Below are positions 8,773 through 17,242 of a stretch of 64,000 bases of DNA, one piece after another; the first letter of the stretch is position 1, and each line of letters starts with the position of its first letter. Position numbers and translations under genes: made by a program. The notes under the pieces were generated by a model. That model saw nothing but the letters and a program-made list of their open reading frames with translations. It did no database searches and was not told the origin of the DNA. Source of the stretch: Fodinibacter sp963834965 (GTDB taxonomy: Bacteria > Actinomycetota > Actinomycetes > Actinomycetales > Dermatophilaceae); assembly GCA_963834965.1 (NCBI GenBank), contig CAWIEI010000035.1, positions 1-64,000 on the forward strand, read 5' to 3'.

Positions 8773-10899
8773 TCAAACGGTGGCGACCGCGTCGACCTCG
8801 GCGAGACGGCTGTCGCGCGACTTGAGGAAGATGACGATGCCGGCCATCACGACCACCCCGATGGCCAGGGCGACGAGGAACAGCGCCATCTGGCTGAGGC
8901 TGCCCATGATCGGCAGCACCCAGATGCCGCCGTGGGGGGCGCGGATGCCGAGGCTGAAGGCCATCGCCAGCGCACCGGTGATCGAGGAGCCGACGACCGA
9001 CGAGACGATGATGCGGACCGGGTCGGCGGCCGCGAACGGGATGGCGCCCTCGGAGATGAACGAGAAGCCGAGCAGCCAGGCGGCCTTGCCGTTCTCGCGC
9101 TCGGGCTCCGAGAACAGCTGCGGGCGAAGGGTGGTCGACAGGGCCATTGCGAGCGGGGCCACCATGCCGGCCGCCATGACGGCGGCCATGATCTTCAGCT
9201 GGGGGCTGTCGGAGGCGGCGCCGGCGGTGGCGAGCCCGGCGGTGGCGAAGGCGTAGGCGACCTTGTTGATCGGGCCGCCGAGGTCGAAGCCCATCATCGC
9301 GCCGAGGATGGCGCCGAGCAGGATCGCGCTGGTGCCGCTCATGCTGTTCAGGGCGCTGGTGAGGGACTCGCTCAGGGCCACGATCGGGCGGCCGAGCAGG
9401 GTGATGAACAGGCCTGCCGTGATGAGCGTGGAGAGCAGCGGGATGACCACGACCGGCATGACGCCGCGCACGCCCTTGTGCACCTTCCAGCCCGAGATCC
9501 AGCGGGCGACGAAGCCGCCGAGGAGGCCGGTCACCAGGCCGCCGAGGAAGCCGGCGCCCATCGTCGAGGCGATGAAGCCGCCGACGATGCCGGGCACCAG
9601 CCCGGGGCGGTCGGCGATGGCGAAGGCGATGAAGCCGGACAGGATGGGCACGAGGAAGCCGAACGCGGCTCCGCCGATGACGAAGCACAACGCGGCCCAG
9701 GAGGTGAGGCTGAGCGGGTCGAAGCTCTGGGTGATGTTGAAGTCACCCTCGGCGGTGAGGCCGTACTTGACGATCTCGATGGCGCCCTGCTCACCCATCG
9801 CCACCTGGGCGAGCATGAATGAGATGGCGATGAGGATGCCGCCCGCGGCGACGAACGGGATCATGTAGGACACCCCGGTCATCAGCCACTGCCGCAGCTT
9901 GGTGAGGGTGCTGGCGTCGTTGTCGACCTTGGTCGACAGGCCGCCCTGCACCGAGGGGCCGGCGGACATCGCCTCGGCCGCGAGCTGCGGGTGGGCCCGC
10001 CACTGGGCGGCGATCAGCGCCGCCTCCTCGATCAGCGCCGGGCCGTCGGAGATGCCCTTCTTGACGCCCACGTCGACGATCGGCTTGCCGGCGAAGCGGC
10101 CGGCGTCCTTGACCGGGAGGTCGTGGGCGAAGATCACCGCGTCGGCAGCCTCGATCTCGGCCCTGCTCAGCGGCGTGGTGCCCGCCGAGCCCTGGGTCTC
10201 GACCTTCATCACGTGGCCGGCCGCCTTGGCAGCGGCCTCGAGCGACTCGGCCGCCATGTAGGTGTGCGCGATGCCGGTGGGGCACGATGTGACGCCGACC
10301 AGGGTGAGCGAGCGGGGCCCGTCGTCGACGGCGACCGACGTGTGACCGCCGGCGGAGTCGGACTGTGCGGCAACGGCATCCGACGACGTGGCCGTGGCGG
10401 TGGCGGCCGAGGTGGCGGCGGGAGCGGCCGCAGCTGGAGCGGCCTTCGGCGGGTCGAGCGAGACCTGCTCCTCGACGATGGCCACGACCTCGGCTTCGGT
10501 GGTGGCCGCGGCCAGGGCCGCCTTGAAGTCCTTCTTCATCAGCGCCCGGGCGAGCTTGGGCAGCATCTGCATGTGCGCGTCGCCGCCCCCCTCGGGCGCC
10601 GCGATGAGGAAGACGAGGGTGGCCGGGCCATCCTTGGCGCCCCAGTCGATGCCGTCGGCCGAGCGGCCGAAGACGAGCGCGGGCTCGGTGATGGCGGCGC
10701 TGCGGGCGTGCGGGATGCCGATGCCGCCGGGCAGGCCGGTGGCCATCTTGGTCTCGCGCTCGGTGACGTCGGCGAGGAAGGTGTCGAGGTCGGTGCAGCG
10801 GCCGCTGGCCACGAGCCGCTCGGCGAGGGCACGGGTGGCCTCGTGGCGGTCGGCACCGGTCAGGTCGAGGACGACCTGTTCGTCGGTGATGAGGGGCAT
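8773..10899 (-). CDS. fruA: PTS fructose transporter subunit IIABC
   Basis: Membrane permease that takes up fructose and phosphorylates it to fructose 1-phosphate. The 708 residues read IIA (1 to about 150, phospho-His in GGIGIPHARS), an Ala/Pro-rich linker (about 150-190), IIB (about 195-290, phospho-Cys in LVGVTSCPTGIAHTYMAAE) and IIC with about nine membrane segments (330-700). The fused architecture is usual in actinobacteria. AAAGGA precedes the ATG. fruK ends 17 nt upstream, so the genes are co-transcribed. Confidence 0.95.
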   Translation of the reverse strand: MPLITDEQVVLDLTGADRHEATRALAERLVASGRCTDLDTFLADVTERETKMATGLPGGIGIPHARSAAITEPALVFGRSADGIDWGAKDGPATLVFLIAAPEGGGDAHMQMLPKLARALMKKDFKAALAAATTEAEVVAIVEEQVSLDPPKAAPAAAAPAATSAATATATSSDAVAAQSDSAGGHTSVAVDDGPRSLTLVGVTSCPTGIAHTYMAAESLEAAAKAAGHVMKVETQGSAGTTPLSRAEIEAADAVIFAHDLPVKDAGRFAGKPIVDVGVKKGISDGPALIEEAALIAAQWRAHPQLAAEAMSAGPSVQGGLSTKVDNDASTLTKLRQWLMTGVSYMIPFVAAGGILIAISFMLAQVAMGEQGAIEIVKYGLTAEGDFNITQSFDPLSLTSWAALCFVIGGAAFGFLVPILSGFIAFAIADRPGLVPGIVGGFIASTMGAGFLGGLVTGLLGGFVARWISGWKVHKGVRGVMPVVVIPLLSTLITAGLFITLLGRPIVALSESLTSALNSMSGTSAILLGAILGAMMGFDLGGPINKVAYAFATAGLATAGAASDSPQLKIMAAVMAAGMVAPLAMALSTTLRPQLFSEPERENGKAAWLLGFSFISEGAIPFAAADPVRIIVSSVVGSSITGALAMAFSLGIRAPHGGIWVLPIMGSLSQMALFLVALAIGVVVMAGIVIFLKSRDSRLAEVDAVATV

Positions 10900-10916
10900 G
10901 GTGGTTCCTTTCGGGT

Positions 10917-11870
10917 TCAGCGGAGGACGAGCGACGGGTTCGGGGTGCGGGTGACCTCGACGGGGATGCCGTCGAGGTCGTGCGGGGCCGGCACGCGGCT
11001 CCCGGCAAGGGTGACGGCGGCGGCTCCCCAGGTGACGGCACCGGCGAGGGCGTCGGCGGCACTGCGGCCGCTCGACAGACCGTGGAGCAGGCCGGCGAGC
11101 ATGCAGTCGCCGGCGCCCACGGTGGACAGGGGGGCCGTGATGCTGGCGCGGGCGTGCACCAGCTCGTCGGCCGTGACGAGGAGGGCGCCGTCGCTTCCGA
11201 GGCTCACGGCGACGACCTCGATGCCGTCGGCCACCAGTTCGCGGGCGGCGGCGTGCACGTCGCCGAGCGTGGGCAGCGGGTGCCCGACCAGCTCGGCGAG
11301 CTCCTCGTGATTGGGCTTGATCAGGTGCGGGCGAGCGGCGACGGCCGCGGTCATCGGGGTACCCGAGGAGTCGACGGCGACCCGGATGCCGCGCTCGCGC
11401 ACCCGGGTGACCAGCGCGGCATACAGCTCGGTGGGAGCACCGGGAGGCAGGCTGCCGCAGCCGACGACCCAGGCGGCGCCGTCAGCGGCGTCGGCGGCGT
11501 CGAGGGTGGCGGTGAGCAGGGCGTCGACCTCGGCCGGGCTGAGCTGCGGGCCGGGCTCGTTGAGCTTGGTGGTGGTGCCGTCTGGCTCGAGCACGCTGAT
11601 GTTCATCCGCAGTGCGCCGGCCACGGGGACGCTGCGCCGGGCGACGCCGGCGGCATCGAGCAGCTCCTCCATGAGGTGCCCTTCGGGCCCACCCGCGGGG
11701 AGCACGGCGATGGTCGGGCTGCCCTGGGCAGCGAGGGCACGCGCGACGTTGACGCCCTTGCCCCCAGGGTCGACCCGGCTCGAGGTGGCCCGGTGCACCT
11801 CACCGCGGTGCAGGGCGTCGATGACGATCGCCCGGTCGATGCTCGGGTTTGGGGTGAGCGTGACGATCAT
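10917..11870 (-). CDS. fruK: 1-phosphofructokinase
   Basis: PfkB-family kinase converting fructose 1-phosphate, the product of FruA, to fructose 1,6-bisphosphate for glycolysis. 317 residues with the N-terminal NPSIDRAI, the PfkB glycine-rich region DPGGKGVNVARAL and the C-terminal catalytic signature STVGAGDCMLAGLLHG containing the base Asp. The start ATG overlaps the fruR stop (ATGA). Placement between fruR and fruA fixes the substrate more firmly than the family alone, which also contains tagatose-6-phosphate kinases. Confidence 0.93.
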   Translation of the reverse strand: MIVTLTPNPSIDRAIVIDALHRGEVHRATSSRVDPGGKGVNVARALAAQGSPTIAVLPAGGPEGHLMEELLDAAGVARRSVPVAGALRMNISVLEPDGTTTKLNEPGPQLSPAEVDALLTATLDAADAADGAAWVVGCGSLPPGAPTELYAALVTRVRERGIRVAVDSSGTPMTAAVAARPHLIKPNHEELAELVGHPLPTLGDVHAAARELVADGIEVVAVSLGSDGALLVTADELVHARASITAPLSTVGAGDCMLAGLLHGLSSGRSAADALAGAVTWGAAAVTLAGSRVPAPHDLDGIPVEVTRTPNPSLVLR

Positions 11871-12628
11871 GCGGTCACGACCTCGGGGCCGGCCGCGCGC
11901 AGTTCGGCGGCCACGTCGTCGGCGAGGTCGGTGTCGGTGACGACGAGGTCGACGTCGGCCAGGGTGGCGAACCGGTGCAGGTGGTCGTCACCCGCCTTGC
12001 TGGAGTCGGTGGCCAGCACGACACGGCGGGCCGAGCGCACCATCGCGGCCTTGACCAGCGCCTCGGCCTGGTCGGGGGTGGTGAGGCCGCGGGCGACCGA
12101 GAAGCCGTTGGTGCCGATCACCGCGACGTCGACGACCACGCCGTCGAGGGCGTTGGTGGCCCAGTCGCCGACAGCGGCCCCGGTGACGCCGCGCACCCGG
12201 CCGCCGAGCAGGTAGAGGGTGATGCCGGGGTGCGTCGACAGGGCCGCGGCCGCCGAGACCGAGTTGGTGAGCACGGTGAGGTCGAGGTCGGGGGGCAGCA
12301 GCTGCACGACGCTCTGGGTGGTGGACCCGGAGTCGAGCAGCACGGTGCCGCCGGCGGGCAGCTCGTCGAGCACGCGGGCGGCGATGCGCCGCTTGACGTC
12401 GGCGAGCCGCCCCGAGCGAGCGGCCAGGGTGGGCTCGAGCTCGAGGCGCTCGACCGGGATGGCGCCCCCGTGCACCCGGCGCAGCGAGCCCCGGCGCTCC
12501 AGGGCGGTGAGGTCTCGGCGGACGGTCTCGGCGGCGACCCCGAGCGAGTCGGCGAGGCTCGCGACCTCGACCCGGCCGGCCTGGCGGGCCTCCGCCATGA
12601 TCCGCTGCTGCCGCTCCGCTGCGTACAT
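11867..12628 (-). CDS. fruR: DeoR family regulator of the fructose operon
   Basis: DNA-binding repressor: N-terminal DeoR helix-turn-helix (ERQQRIMAEARQAG, then ETVRRDLTALERRGSLRRVHGGA, residues 5-58) and a C-terminal sugar-phosphate sensing domain with DSGSTTQSVVQ. In the family the effector for fru operons is usually fructose 1-phosphate. First gene of fruR-fruK-fruA, coupled to fruK by ATGA. The upstream AT-rich promoter contains repeated GGTTTGA half-sites, so autoregulation is likely (inferred). Confidence 0.92.
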   Translation of the reverse strand: MYAAERQQRIMAEARQAGRVEVASLADSLGVAAETVRRDLTALERRGSLRRVHGGAIPVERLELEPTLAARSGRLADVKRRIAARVLDELPAGGTVLLDSGSTTQSVVQLLPPDLDLTVLTNSVSAAAALSTHPGITLYLLGGRVRGVTGAAVGDWATNALDGVVVDVAVIGTNGFSVARGLTTPDQAEALVKAAMVRSARRVVLATDSSKAGDDHLHRFATLADVDLVVTDTDLADDVAAELRAAGPEVVTA

Positions 12629-12679
12629 CGGACTCCCTCGTCCTCACCCGGTGGCCCCTCGTCGGGCCGCGTTCGGACC

Positions 12680-12745
12680 ATCAAACCACTCAAACCGGCT
12701 CATGTAAAGCGATACGGGCACCCGTTTTTGTGGTTTTCAGTTTGA
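12680..12745 (-). promoter_or_regulatory. fruR-fruK-fruA promoter and probable FruR operator
   Basis: On the minus strand TTTACA (12708-12703) and TTTGAT (12685-12680) are separated by 17 bp, a good sigma-70-type promoter about 50 bp ahead of fruR. Overlapping it are direct copies of GGTTTGA (9-bp period), and further upstream lies a related GGTTTTcAGTTTGA in the other orientation. The patch is clearly AT-rich against its surroundings. Operator assignment is inference. Confidence 0.55.
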
Positions 12746-12782
12746 ATCAGTGTGATCACCGCCAGCGACCCCTCTCGGGTTC

Positions 12783-12979
12783 GACCCAGCGCGCCCCCCG
12801 CAGCACCCCACCCCGCGCCCACCGCCCCAGGTGCTGCACCACGCGCGACCCAGCACGCCCCCCGCAGCACCCCACCCTGCGCCCACCGCCCCAGGTGCTG
12901 CACCACGCGCGACCCAGCACGCCCCCCGCAGCACCCCACCCCGCGCCCACCGCCCCAGGTGCTGCACCACGCGCGACCC
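12783..12979. repeat. 64-bp tandem repeat (minisatellite), three copies plus a 5-bp start of a fourth
   Basis: Near-identical 64-bp units begin at 12783, 12847 and 12911, and a fourth begins at 12975 (GACCC) before diverging. Copies differ at only a couple of positions. Each unit contains GCAGCACC and GGTGCTGC as an inverted pair plus GGTGCTGCACC. As 64 is not a multiple of three, the frames rotate between units, so it is not a protein repeat. It fills the gap between the fruR promoter and a CPBP protease gene. Confidence 0.95.
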
Positions 12980-13127
12980 GGGGCCTGAACCTGGCGATGA
13001 CCCACCGGGGGCGAGGATGCATCGAGCCGCTCCGAGGTGGGTGTTCCGCACGGAGGCGGGGCTTGATCCGCAGGCGTGCAAGCATGGCAGCCGTGTGCCG
13101 ACCGCGCGCGACCCGGGCGCGATCCCG

Positions 13128-13865
13128 ATGACGACCTCCCTCGCGCTGGTCGCCACCCTGGGCGTGCTGGCGGCGGTCAACCTCTGGGTGCACGTCGGCC
13201 CCTCCCGCTGGCAGCCGGTCACCGGGCCGCTGCTCGCCGTCGGCCTGCTGCTCCTGGGCCATGGGGCCGGGCTCAGCTGGCAGCAGCTGGGGCTGGGTCG
13301 CGACACGCTCGTGCCCGGGCTGGTCTGGGGCGGCGCGGCCGTCGCTCTCGTCATGGCCGGGTACGCCGTGGGGCTGGCGGTACCGGCCTGGCGCGGCCTC
13401 TTCCTCGACGCCCGGCACCGGGTCGGCCCGGCCCGTGCGGCACGGCGCGCTCTGCTCGTCGTGCCACTCGGCGTCGTCTTCTTCGAGGAGGTCGCGTTCC
13501 GCGGCGTGCTGTGGGGGCTGGCCGGCGTCGGGCACGGCTCCCTGTGGGCGGCCGTCGTCACCTCGGTGCTGTTCGGCCTGTGGCACGTGCTCCCGGCGGT
13601 GGACGGCACGCGCGCCAACGTTGCCGCTCCGGACGCCGCCACCGACCGCGGTGCCGGCACGGACGACGCGCGGGCGCCCTACGGCATCCTCGCCCGTCAG
13701 GTCGTGGGCACGGTGGTGTTCACGGCGCTCGCCGGCGTCGTGTTCGCCGTGCTGCGCCAGCAGAGCGGCAGCCTGGTCGCGCCGTTCCTGCTGCACTGGG
13801 CGACCAACGGCCTCGGCATCCTCGCCGCAGCCTGGGCGTGGACCACCCAGCGCGACCGAGCCTGA
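13128..13865 (+). CDS. CPBP family intramembrane metalloprotease
   Basis: Multi-pass membrane protein of 245 residues with the CPBP/Abi signatures: FFEEVAFRG (motif 1, catalytic Glu pair), FGLWH (motif 2) and LLHWATNG (motif 3). Members include CAAX-processing and bacteriocin-immunity proteases; the substrate is unknown. A less conserved Ala/Asp-rich loop lies between motifs 2 and 3. Start ATG at 13128 (MTTSLALVA) begins directly before the first membrane segment; no good ribosome site is visible. Convergent with the next gene. Confidence 0.8.
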   Translation: MTTSLALVATLGVLAAVNLWVHVGPSRWQPVTGPLLAVGLLLLGHGAGLSWQQLGLGRDTLVPGLVWGGAAVALVMAGYAVGLAVPAWRGLFLDARHRVGPARAARRALLVVPLGVVFFEEVAFRGVLWGLAGVGHGSLWAAVVTSVLFGLWHVLPAVDGTRANVAAPDAATDRGAGTDDARAPYGILARQVVGTVVFTALAGVVFAVLRQQSGSLVAPFLLHWATNGLGILAAAWAWTTQRDRA

Positions 13866-13886
13866 AGCCCGCCGCCGAGCCCGGGC

Positions 13887-15857
13887 TCAGTCCTCCTGGA
13901 GCAGCTCCCAGCGGGCCATCTCACGGTGGTGCACGGCATCCGCGACCCGGTCGAGCTCGTCCTCGCTGGCCGGCAGGCCGTAGACCTCGCTGATCAACCG
14001 GGTGAGGTCGGGGCGGTAGTCGTGCCCCCAAGCACCCCACACCCCGGGGCGCAGCGCGTTCTTCATGTCGACGAGGGTCTGGAAGAACGAGGTGATGGGG
14101 CGCCAGCGCAGGTGCGCCGGGACGCCGCGAGGGCTCGCCCCGAGCGGCCCCGGCTCGACCTTCGGCCGGTTCGGGCCGAGCCAGGCGGGGGTGGTCGTCA
14201 GCAGGTCGACGCCGAAGCGGGTGACCCCGTCGTTGTCGTGGCTGAGCAGCACGTACCGGGGGTCGACGCCGCGCTCGCGCCGCACGGCGTGCAGCTGCTC
14301 GAGGTCGTTGACGACGGCGACGCTGCGGCGGTCGACGTCGAGCCGGTCGGGCCCGGTCACCTCGTGCATCCAGCCGCTGCCGTAAGGCGTGCCGATCCAC
14401 AGGGCGCGGTCGATGCCGAGCGCCTCCAGCCCGAGCGTGCCCCAGTGCAGGAAGACGTCCTGGCTGGTGTGGGCGCCCAGGCTCTCGCCGAAGAGCACGA
14501 CCCGGGGTCGGGGGCCGGGTCGCTCGTGCAGACGCTCGAGCACCTTCAGCCACAGCAGCCGGTTCTGCTCGCGTGCCGCGGCGACGCGCCCGAGCGACAG
14601 TGGGGAGGGCCGGTTGGAGTACTGCAGGGTCACCGACGCGACGTCACCGCGGGTCAGGTACTGCACCGCCGCCATGGCCACGTAGTTGACGTAGCCCAGG
14701 CCGGTGGGCGAGACGAGCACGATCAGCGAGCGGTCGAAGGCGCCGGTGCGCTCCATCTCGGCCAGGGCGAGCTCGACCCGCTCCTGCGGGGTGGGGGCGC
14801 TCTCGAGCCCGACGAAGACCTGCACCGGGGTGGCGAGTGCGGCCGCGCCCATCACGGTCTCGATGGAGAGGTCGGGGGTGCCCTCGGGCCGGTCGGCCAG
14901 GGGCGCCGGGCGCACGTACAGCGCGGCGTGGCGGCGGCCCTCCTTGCCCAGGGTCGTCCACGGCACCAGGCTGTCCGGCCCGCCGCTGATGGTGGGGCCG
15001 ATCCAGCGCGCGTTCTCTCCCCCCAGGGCCGGCTCCAGCTCGCCGGATGCCGCCTCGACCGAGCTCATCGCGCGGGTCCACAGCGCCCAGGTTCCCCCGG
15101 CCAGCGCACCCAGAGATGCCGCGTGCGCCGTCAGGCGCCAGACCTGCGGACCACCCGGAAGCACGGCTGCCAGGCGCTCGCCTGCGCCGGTCGCCAGCAG
15201 GTGCTCGCCGTAGGCCAGCAGCGCCAGCGCACCCTCCACCCCACCGGCCACCAGCACCGACCGGCCCAGGGGCGGGGCGTCGGGGTCGCGCCACCCCGGC
15301 TCGGGTTCGACCCGGCGCCGGCGGTCCGCGGCCACTGCGATGGCCAGCCCGAGCGGCACGGCGACCGGCAGGTTCGCGAGCCGCCCGCCGGCATCCAGCC
15401 GGTGGTCGAGCGCCCGTAGGGCGGCGCGGGTCGCCTCGAACGACAGTGCGGCCATGCCCGTGGATGCCGTGCGCCAGCCGGCCTGCCGGGCTGCACCGCG
15501 CAGCATCGCCTCGCCCGGCCGGTTGGGTAGGGCGGCCCGAAGGGCGGCGCCGGCCGGCACCGCCAGCAGGTCGGCGGCGAGCACGAGCCGGCGCTGGCGG
15601 GTGGCGTCGTCGGCCCATCCGGCGAGCGCAGGAAGCCCGGCCAGCTCGGCGGCCACGGCCTGGATCGCGTCCTGGGTGCTGAGGGCGAGCAGGTAGTGCA
15701 GCCCGGTCGACAGGGCCGTGACAGCGCCCTGGTCGACGTCGCTGCGCGGGGTCAGCGTCGGCGCGAAGGTGCCGCCGACCTGGGCGGCAGCCATGACCAG
15801 GCCCACCTGGACGCCGGTGTCGGTGGATGCTGGTCGTCGGGGCGGCTGGGTCCTCAC
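13887..15857 (-). CDS. Abhydrolase_9 family membrane alpha/beta-hydrolase
   Basis: 656-residue protein matching the actinobacterial Abhydrolase_9 architecture: an N-terminal half with several hydrophobic segments (about residues 40-260) and a C-terminal alpha/beta-hydrolase-like domain (about 300-560) with nucleophile elbow FGESLGAHTSQD and the conserved IGTPYGSGWMHEV. Probable cell-envelope esterase or lipase; no substrate is established from sequence. The first residues (MRTQPPRR) are not membrane-like and an internal start is possible. Confidence 0.8.
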   Translation of the reverse strand: MRTQPPRRPASTDTGVQVGLVMAAAQVGGTFAPTLTPRSDVDQGAVTALSTGLHYLLALSTQDAIQAVAAELAGLPALAGWADDATRQRRLVLAADLLAVPAGAALRAALPNRPGEAMLRGAARQAGWRTASTGMAALSFEATRAALRALDHRLDAGGRLANLPVAVPLGLAIAVAADRRRRVEPEPGWRDPDAPPLGRSVLVAGGVEGALALLAYGEHLLATGAGERLAAVLPGGPQVWRLTAHAASLGALAGGTWALWTRAMSSVEAASGELEPALGGENARWIGPTISGGPDSLVPWTTLGKEGRRHAALYVRPAPLADRPEGTPDLSIETVMGAAALATPVQVFVGLESAPTPQERVELALAEMERTGAFDRSLIVLVSPTGLGYVNYVAMAAVQYLTRGDVASVTLQYSNRPSPLSLGRVAAAREQNRLLWLKVLERLHERPGPRPRVVLFGESLGAHTSQDVFLHWGTLGLEALGIDRALWIGTPYGSGWMHEVTGPDRLDVDRRSVAVVNDLEQLHAVRRERGVDPRYVLLSHDNDGVTRFGVDLLTTTPAWLGPNRPKVEPGPLGASPRGVPAHLRWRPITSFFQTLVDMKNALRPGVWGAWGHDYRPDLTRLISEVYGLPASEDELDRVADAVHHREMARWELLQED

Positions 15858-16372
15858 CAGTCGAGTGTCGGGGCCGCCACGGCGCCCCGGCTCACCCCCC
15901 TCGGGTGGATGCCGGGTGCCGCGCCCCAGCGTTGGCCAGGACTGCCAAGAGTGCCGGGGGCGCGGTCAGCCGCCTCTGACACTCCTGGTGAGGGCCTGCG
16001 GGTCCAAGGCCTGCGCCTCGTCGGTGGCCATGGTTCGCCCGGTCGAGGTGGCCGGCCTACCGGCTCGTCGGCTCGTCGGCCGTCGGCTCCACGGCCGTCA
16101 GATGTCCGCATGGGAACGCGTCCCGAGGTCGCTGCAGGGCAACCTCGGGACGCGTTCGGCCACGCATCGTGCGAGCACGTGGCCCTGCCCCAGAGTGTGT
16201 ACGACCGGCCTCTTGGAATCCTTGCGCCGCAGGTCTGCCTTCCCAGACCCGGCCACTTCGTATCGGACGGGCGCCGTCTCAGCGAGCTCCCCGGTAGCCA
16301 GTCCGACCGCGCGAGCTCCCCGGGTAGGAGCCGTGTCTCCGGGCCACCTCCTGCGTCGGTGCCGCGGTGCCG
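15858..16372. other. Non-coding stretch with strong hairpins
   Basis: No gene is supported in this 500-bp gap between the Abhydrolase_9 gene and tRNA-Gln. Notable contents are two consecutive inverted repeats (separate entry) and one GGATGCCG octamer near 15906. Confidence 0.5.
16114..16184. repeat. Two adjacent perfect hairpins (16-bp and 7-bp stems)
   Basis: GAACGCGTCCCGAGGT (16114-16129) is exactly complementary to 16142-16157 across 12 nt. Directly afterwards GGCCACG (16158-16164) pairs with CGTGGCC (16178-16184). Such stems suggest a structured RNA, a terminator for the minus-strand tRNA, or a REP-like element. Confidence 0.7.
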
Positions 16373-16451
16373 CTCCCCGGGAAGGAATCGAACCTTCGTC
16401 GCTTGTCCTGATTCAAAGTCAGGCGGGCCCTGCCAGCAGACCAACCGGGGA
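16373..16451 (-). tRNA. tRNA-Gln (anticodon UUG), unusual fold
   Basis: Minus-strand cloverleaf: a 7-bp perfect acceptor stem TCCCCGG/CCGGGGA, D arm GGTC...GGCC, anticodon stem CCTGA/TCAGG around loop CTTTGAA (anticodon TTG), T arm GAAGG-TTCGATT-CCTTC and discriminator G. T1-A72 and G73 fit Gln identity. No CCA is encoded. The gene is 79 nt, longer than usual, because the variable region is 9 nt and there is an extra base between the D and anticodon stems. It could be a diverged but functional copy or a decaying one. Confidence 0.75.
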
Positions 16452-16578
16452 CCGCCGCGCGCGCTGGGCACACGGCATACCGGCGAGGGTAGTGGACCGA
16501 ACGGGCCGCACGACGCGCGCCTGCGACGCCCCGAGGGCCGAGCGTGGGGGGGCGGCACCGGCATCCGGGCACAATGGC

Positions 16579-17232
16579 ATGGTGAGCGACCCCTCGACAG
16601 ACAAGCCCTCGCGCGCCGCCCGGTCCCGGATGACGGGGCGTGAGCGGCGCGAGCAGCTGATCGGCATCGGCCGCAAGCAGTTCGCCGACAAGGGCTTCGA
16701 GGGGGCGACGGTCGAGGAGATCGCCGCGTCCGCCGGGGTGAGCAAGCCGGTGGTATACGAGCACTTCGGGGGCAAGGAGGGCCTCTACGCGGTGGTCGTC
16801 GACCGTGAGATCGAGAGCCTGCTCGCCTCGGTGCAGGGCGCACTGACCTCGGGCGGCACGTCCCGCGAGATCATCGAGCGCGCCGCGCTGGCGCTGCTCG
16901 GCTACGTCGAGACCTCCACCGACGGCTTCCGGATCCTGGTGCGTGACAGCCCGGCCGGCCAGGCCACCGGGTCGTTCGCGAGCCTGATGAGCGACATCGC
17001 CAGCCAGGTCGAGCACATCCTGGCGGCCGAGTTCAAGAGCCACAAGCTCGACCCGAAGGCGGCGCCGATGTACGCGCAGATGCTGGTCGGCATGATCGCG
17101 CTGACCGGCCAGTGGTGGCTCAACTCGCGCAAGTTCAAGAAGCACGAGGTGGCCGCGCACGTGGTCAACCTGGCGTGGAACGGCCTGACCGGGCTGGAGT
17201 CCAAGCCCACCCTGACCACCGACTCGGCCTGA
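16579..17232 (+). CDS. TetR/AcrR family transcriptional regulator
   Basis: 217-residue repressor with a clear TetR helix-turn-helix (RREQLIGIGRKQFADKGFEG, then VEEIAASAGVSKPVVYEHFGGKEGL, residues about 22-68) and an all-helical C-terminal domain of unknown ligand. Start ATG at 16579 (MVSDPS); a GTG directly after it is equally possible and no strong ribosome site is visible. Convergent with tam, 10 bp apart. No target is obvious nearby. Confidence 0.88.
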   Translation: MVSDPSTDKPSRAARSRMTGRERREQLIGIGRKQFADKGFEGATVEEIAASAGVSKPVVYEHFGGKEGLYAVVVDREIESLLASVQGALTSGGTSREIIERAALALLGYVETSTDGFRILVRDSPAGQATGSFASLMSDIASQVEHILAAEFKSHKLDPKAAPMYAQMLVGMIALTGQWWLNSRKFKKHEVAAHVVNLAWNGLTGLESKPTLTTDSA

Positions 17233-17242
17233 GGCCTGCCGG

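Noticed and set aside
12783..12979. CRISPR-like or protein-repeat array
   Set aside because: The 64-bp copies are contiguous with no unique spacers and no cas genes; as 64 is not divisible by three, frames across it change register and give only low-complexity Gly/Pro/Ala-rich peptides.
16373..16451. tRNA-Gln as an integrative-element attachment site
   Set aside because: No integrase, no repeated tRNA 3' end and no foreign-looking block lies beside it.
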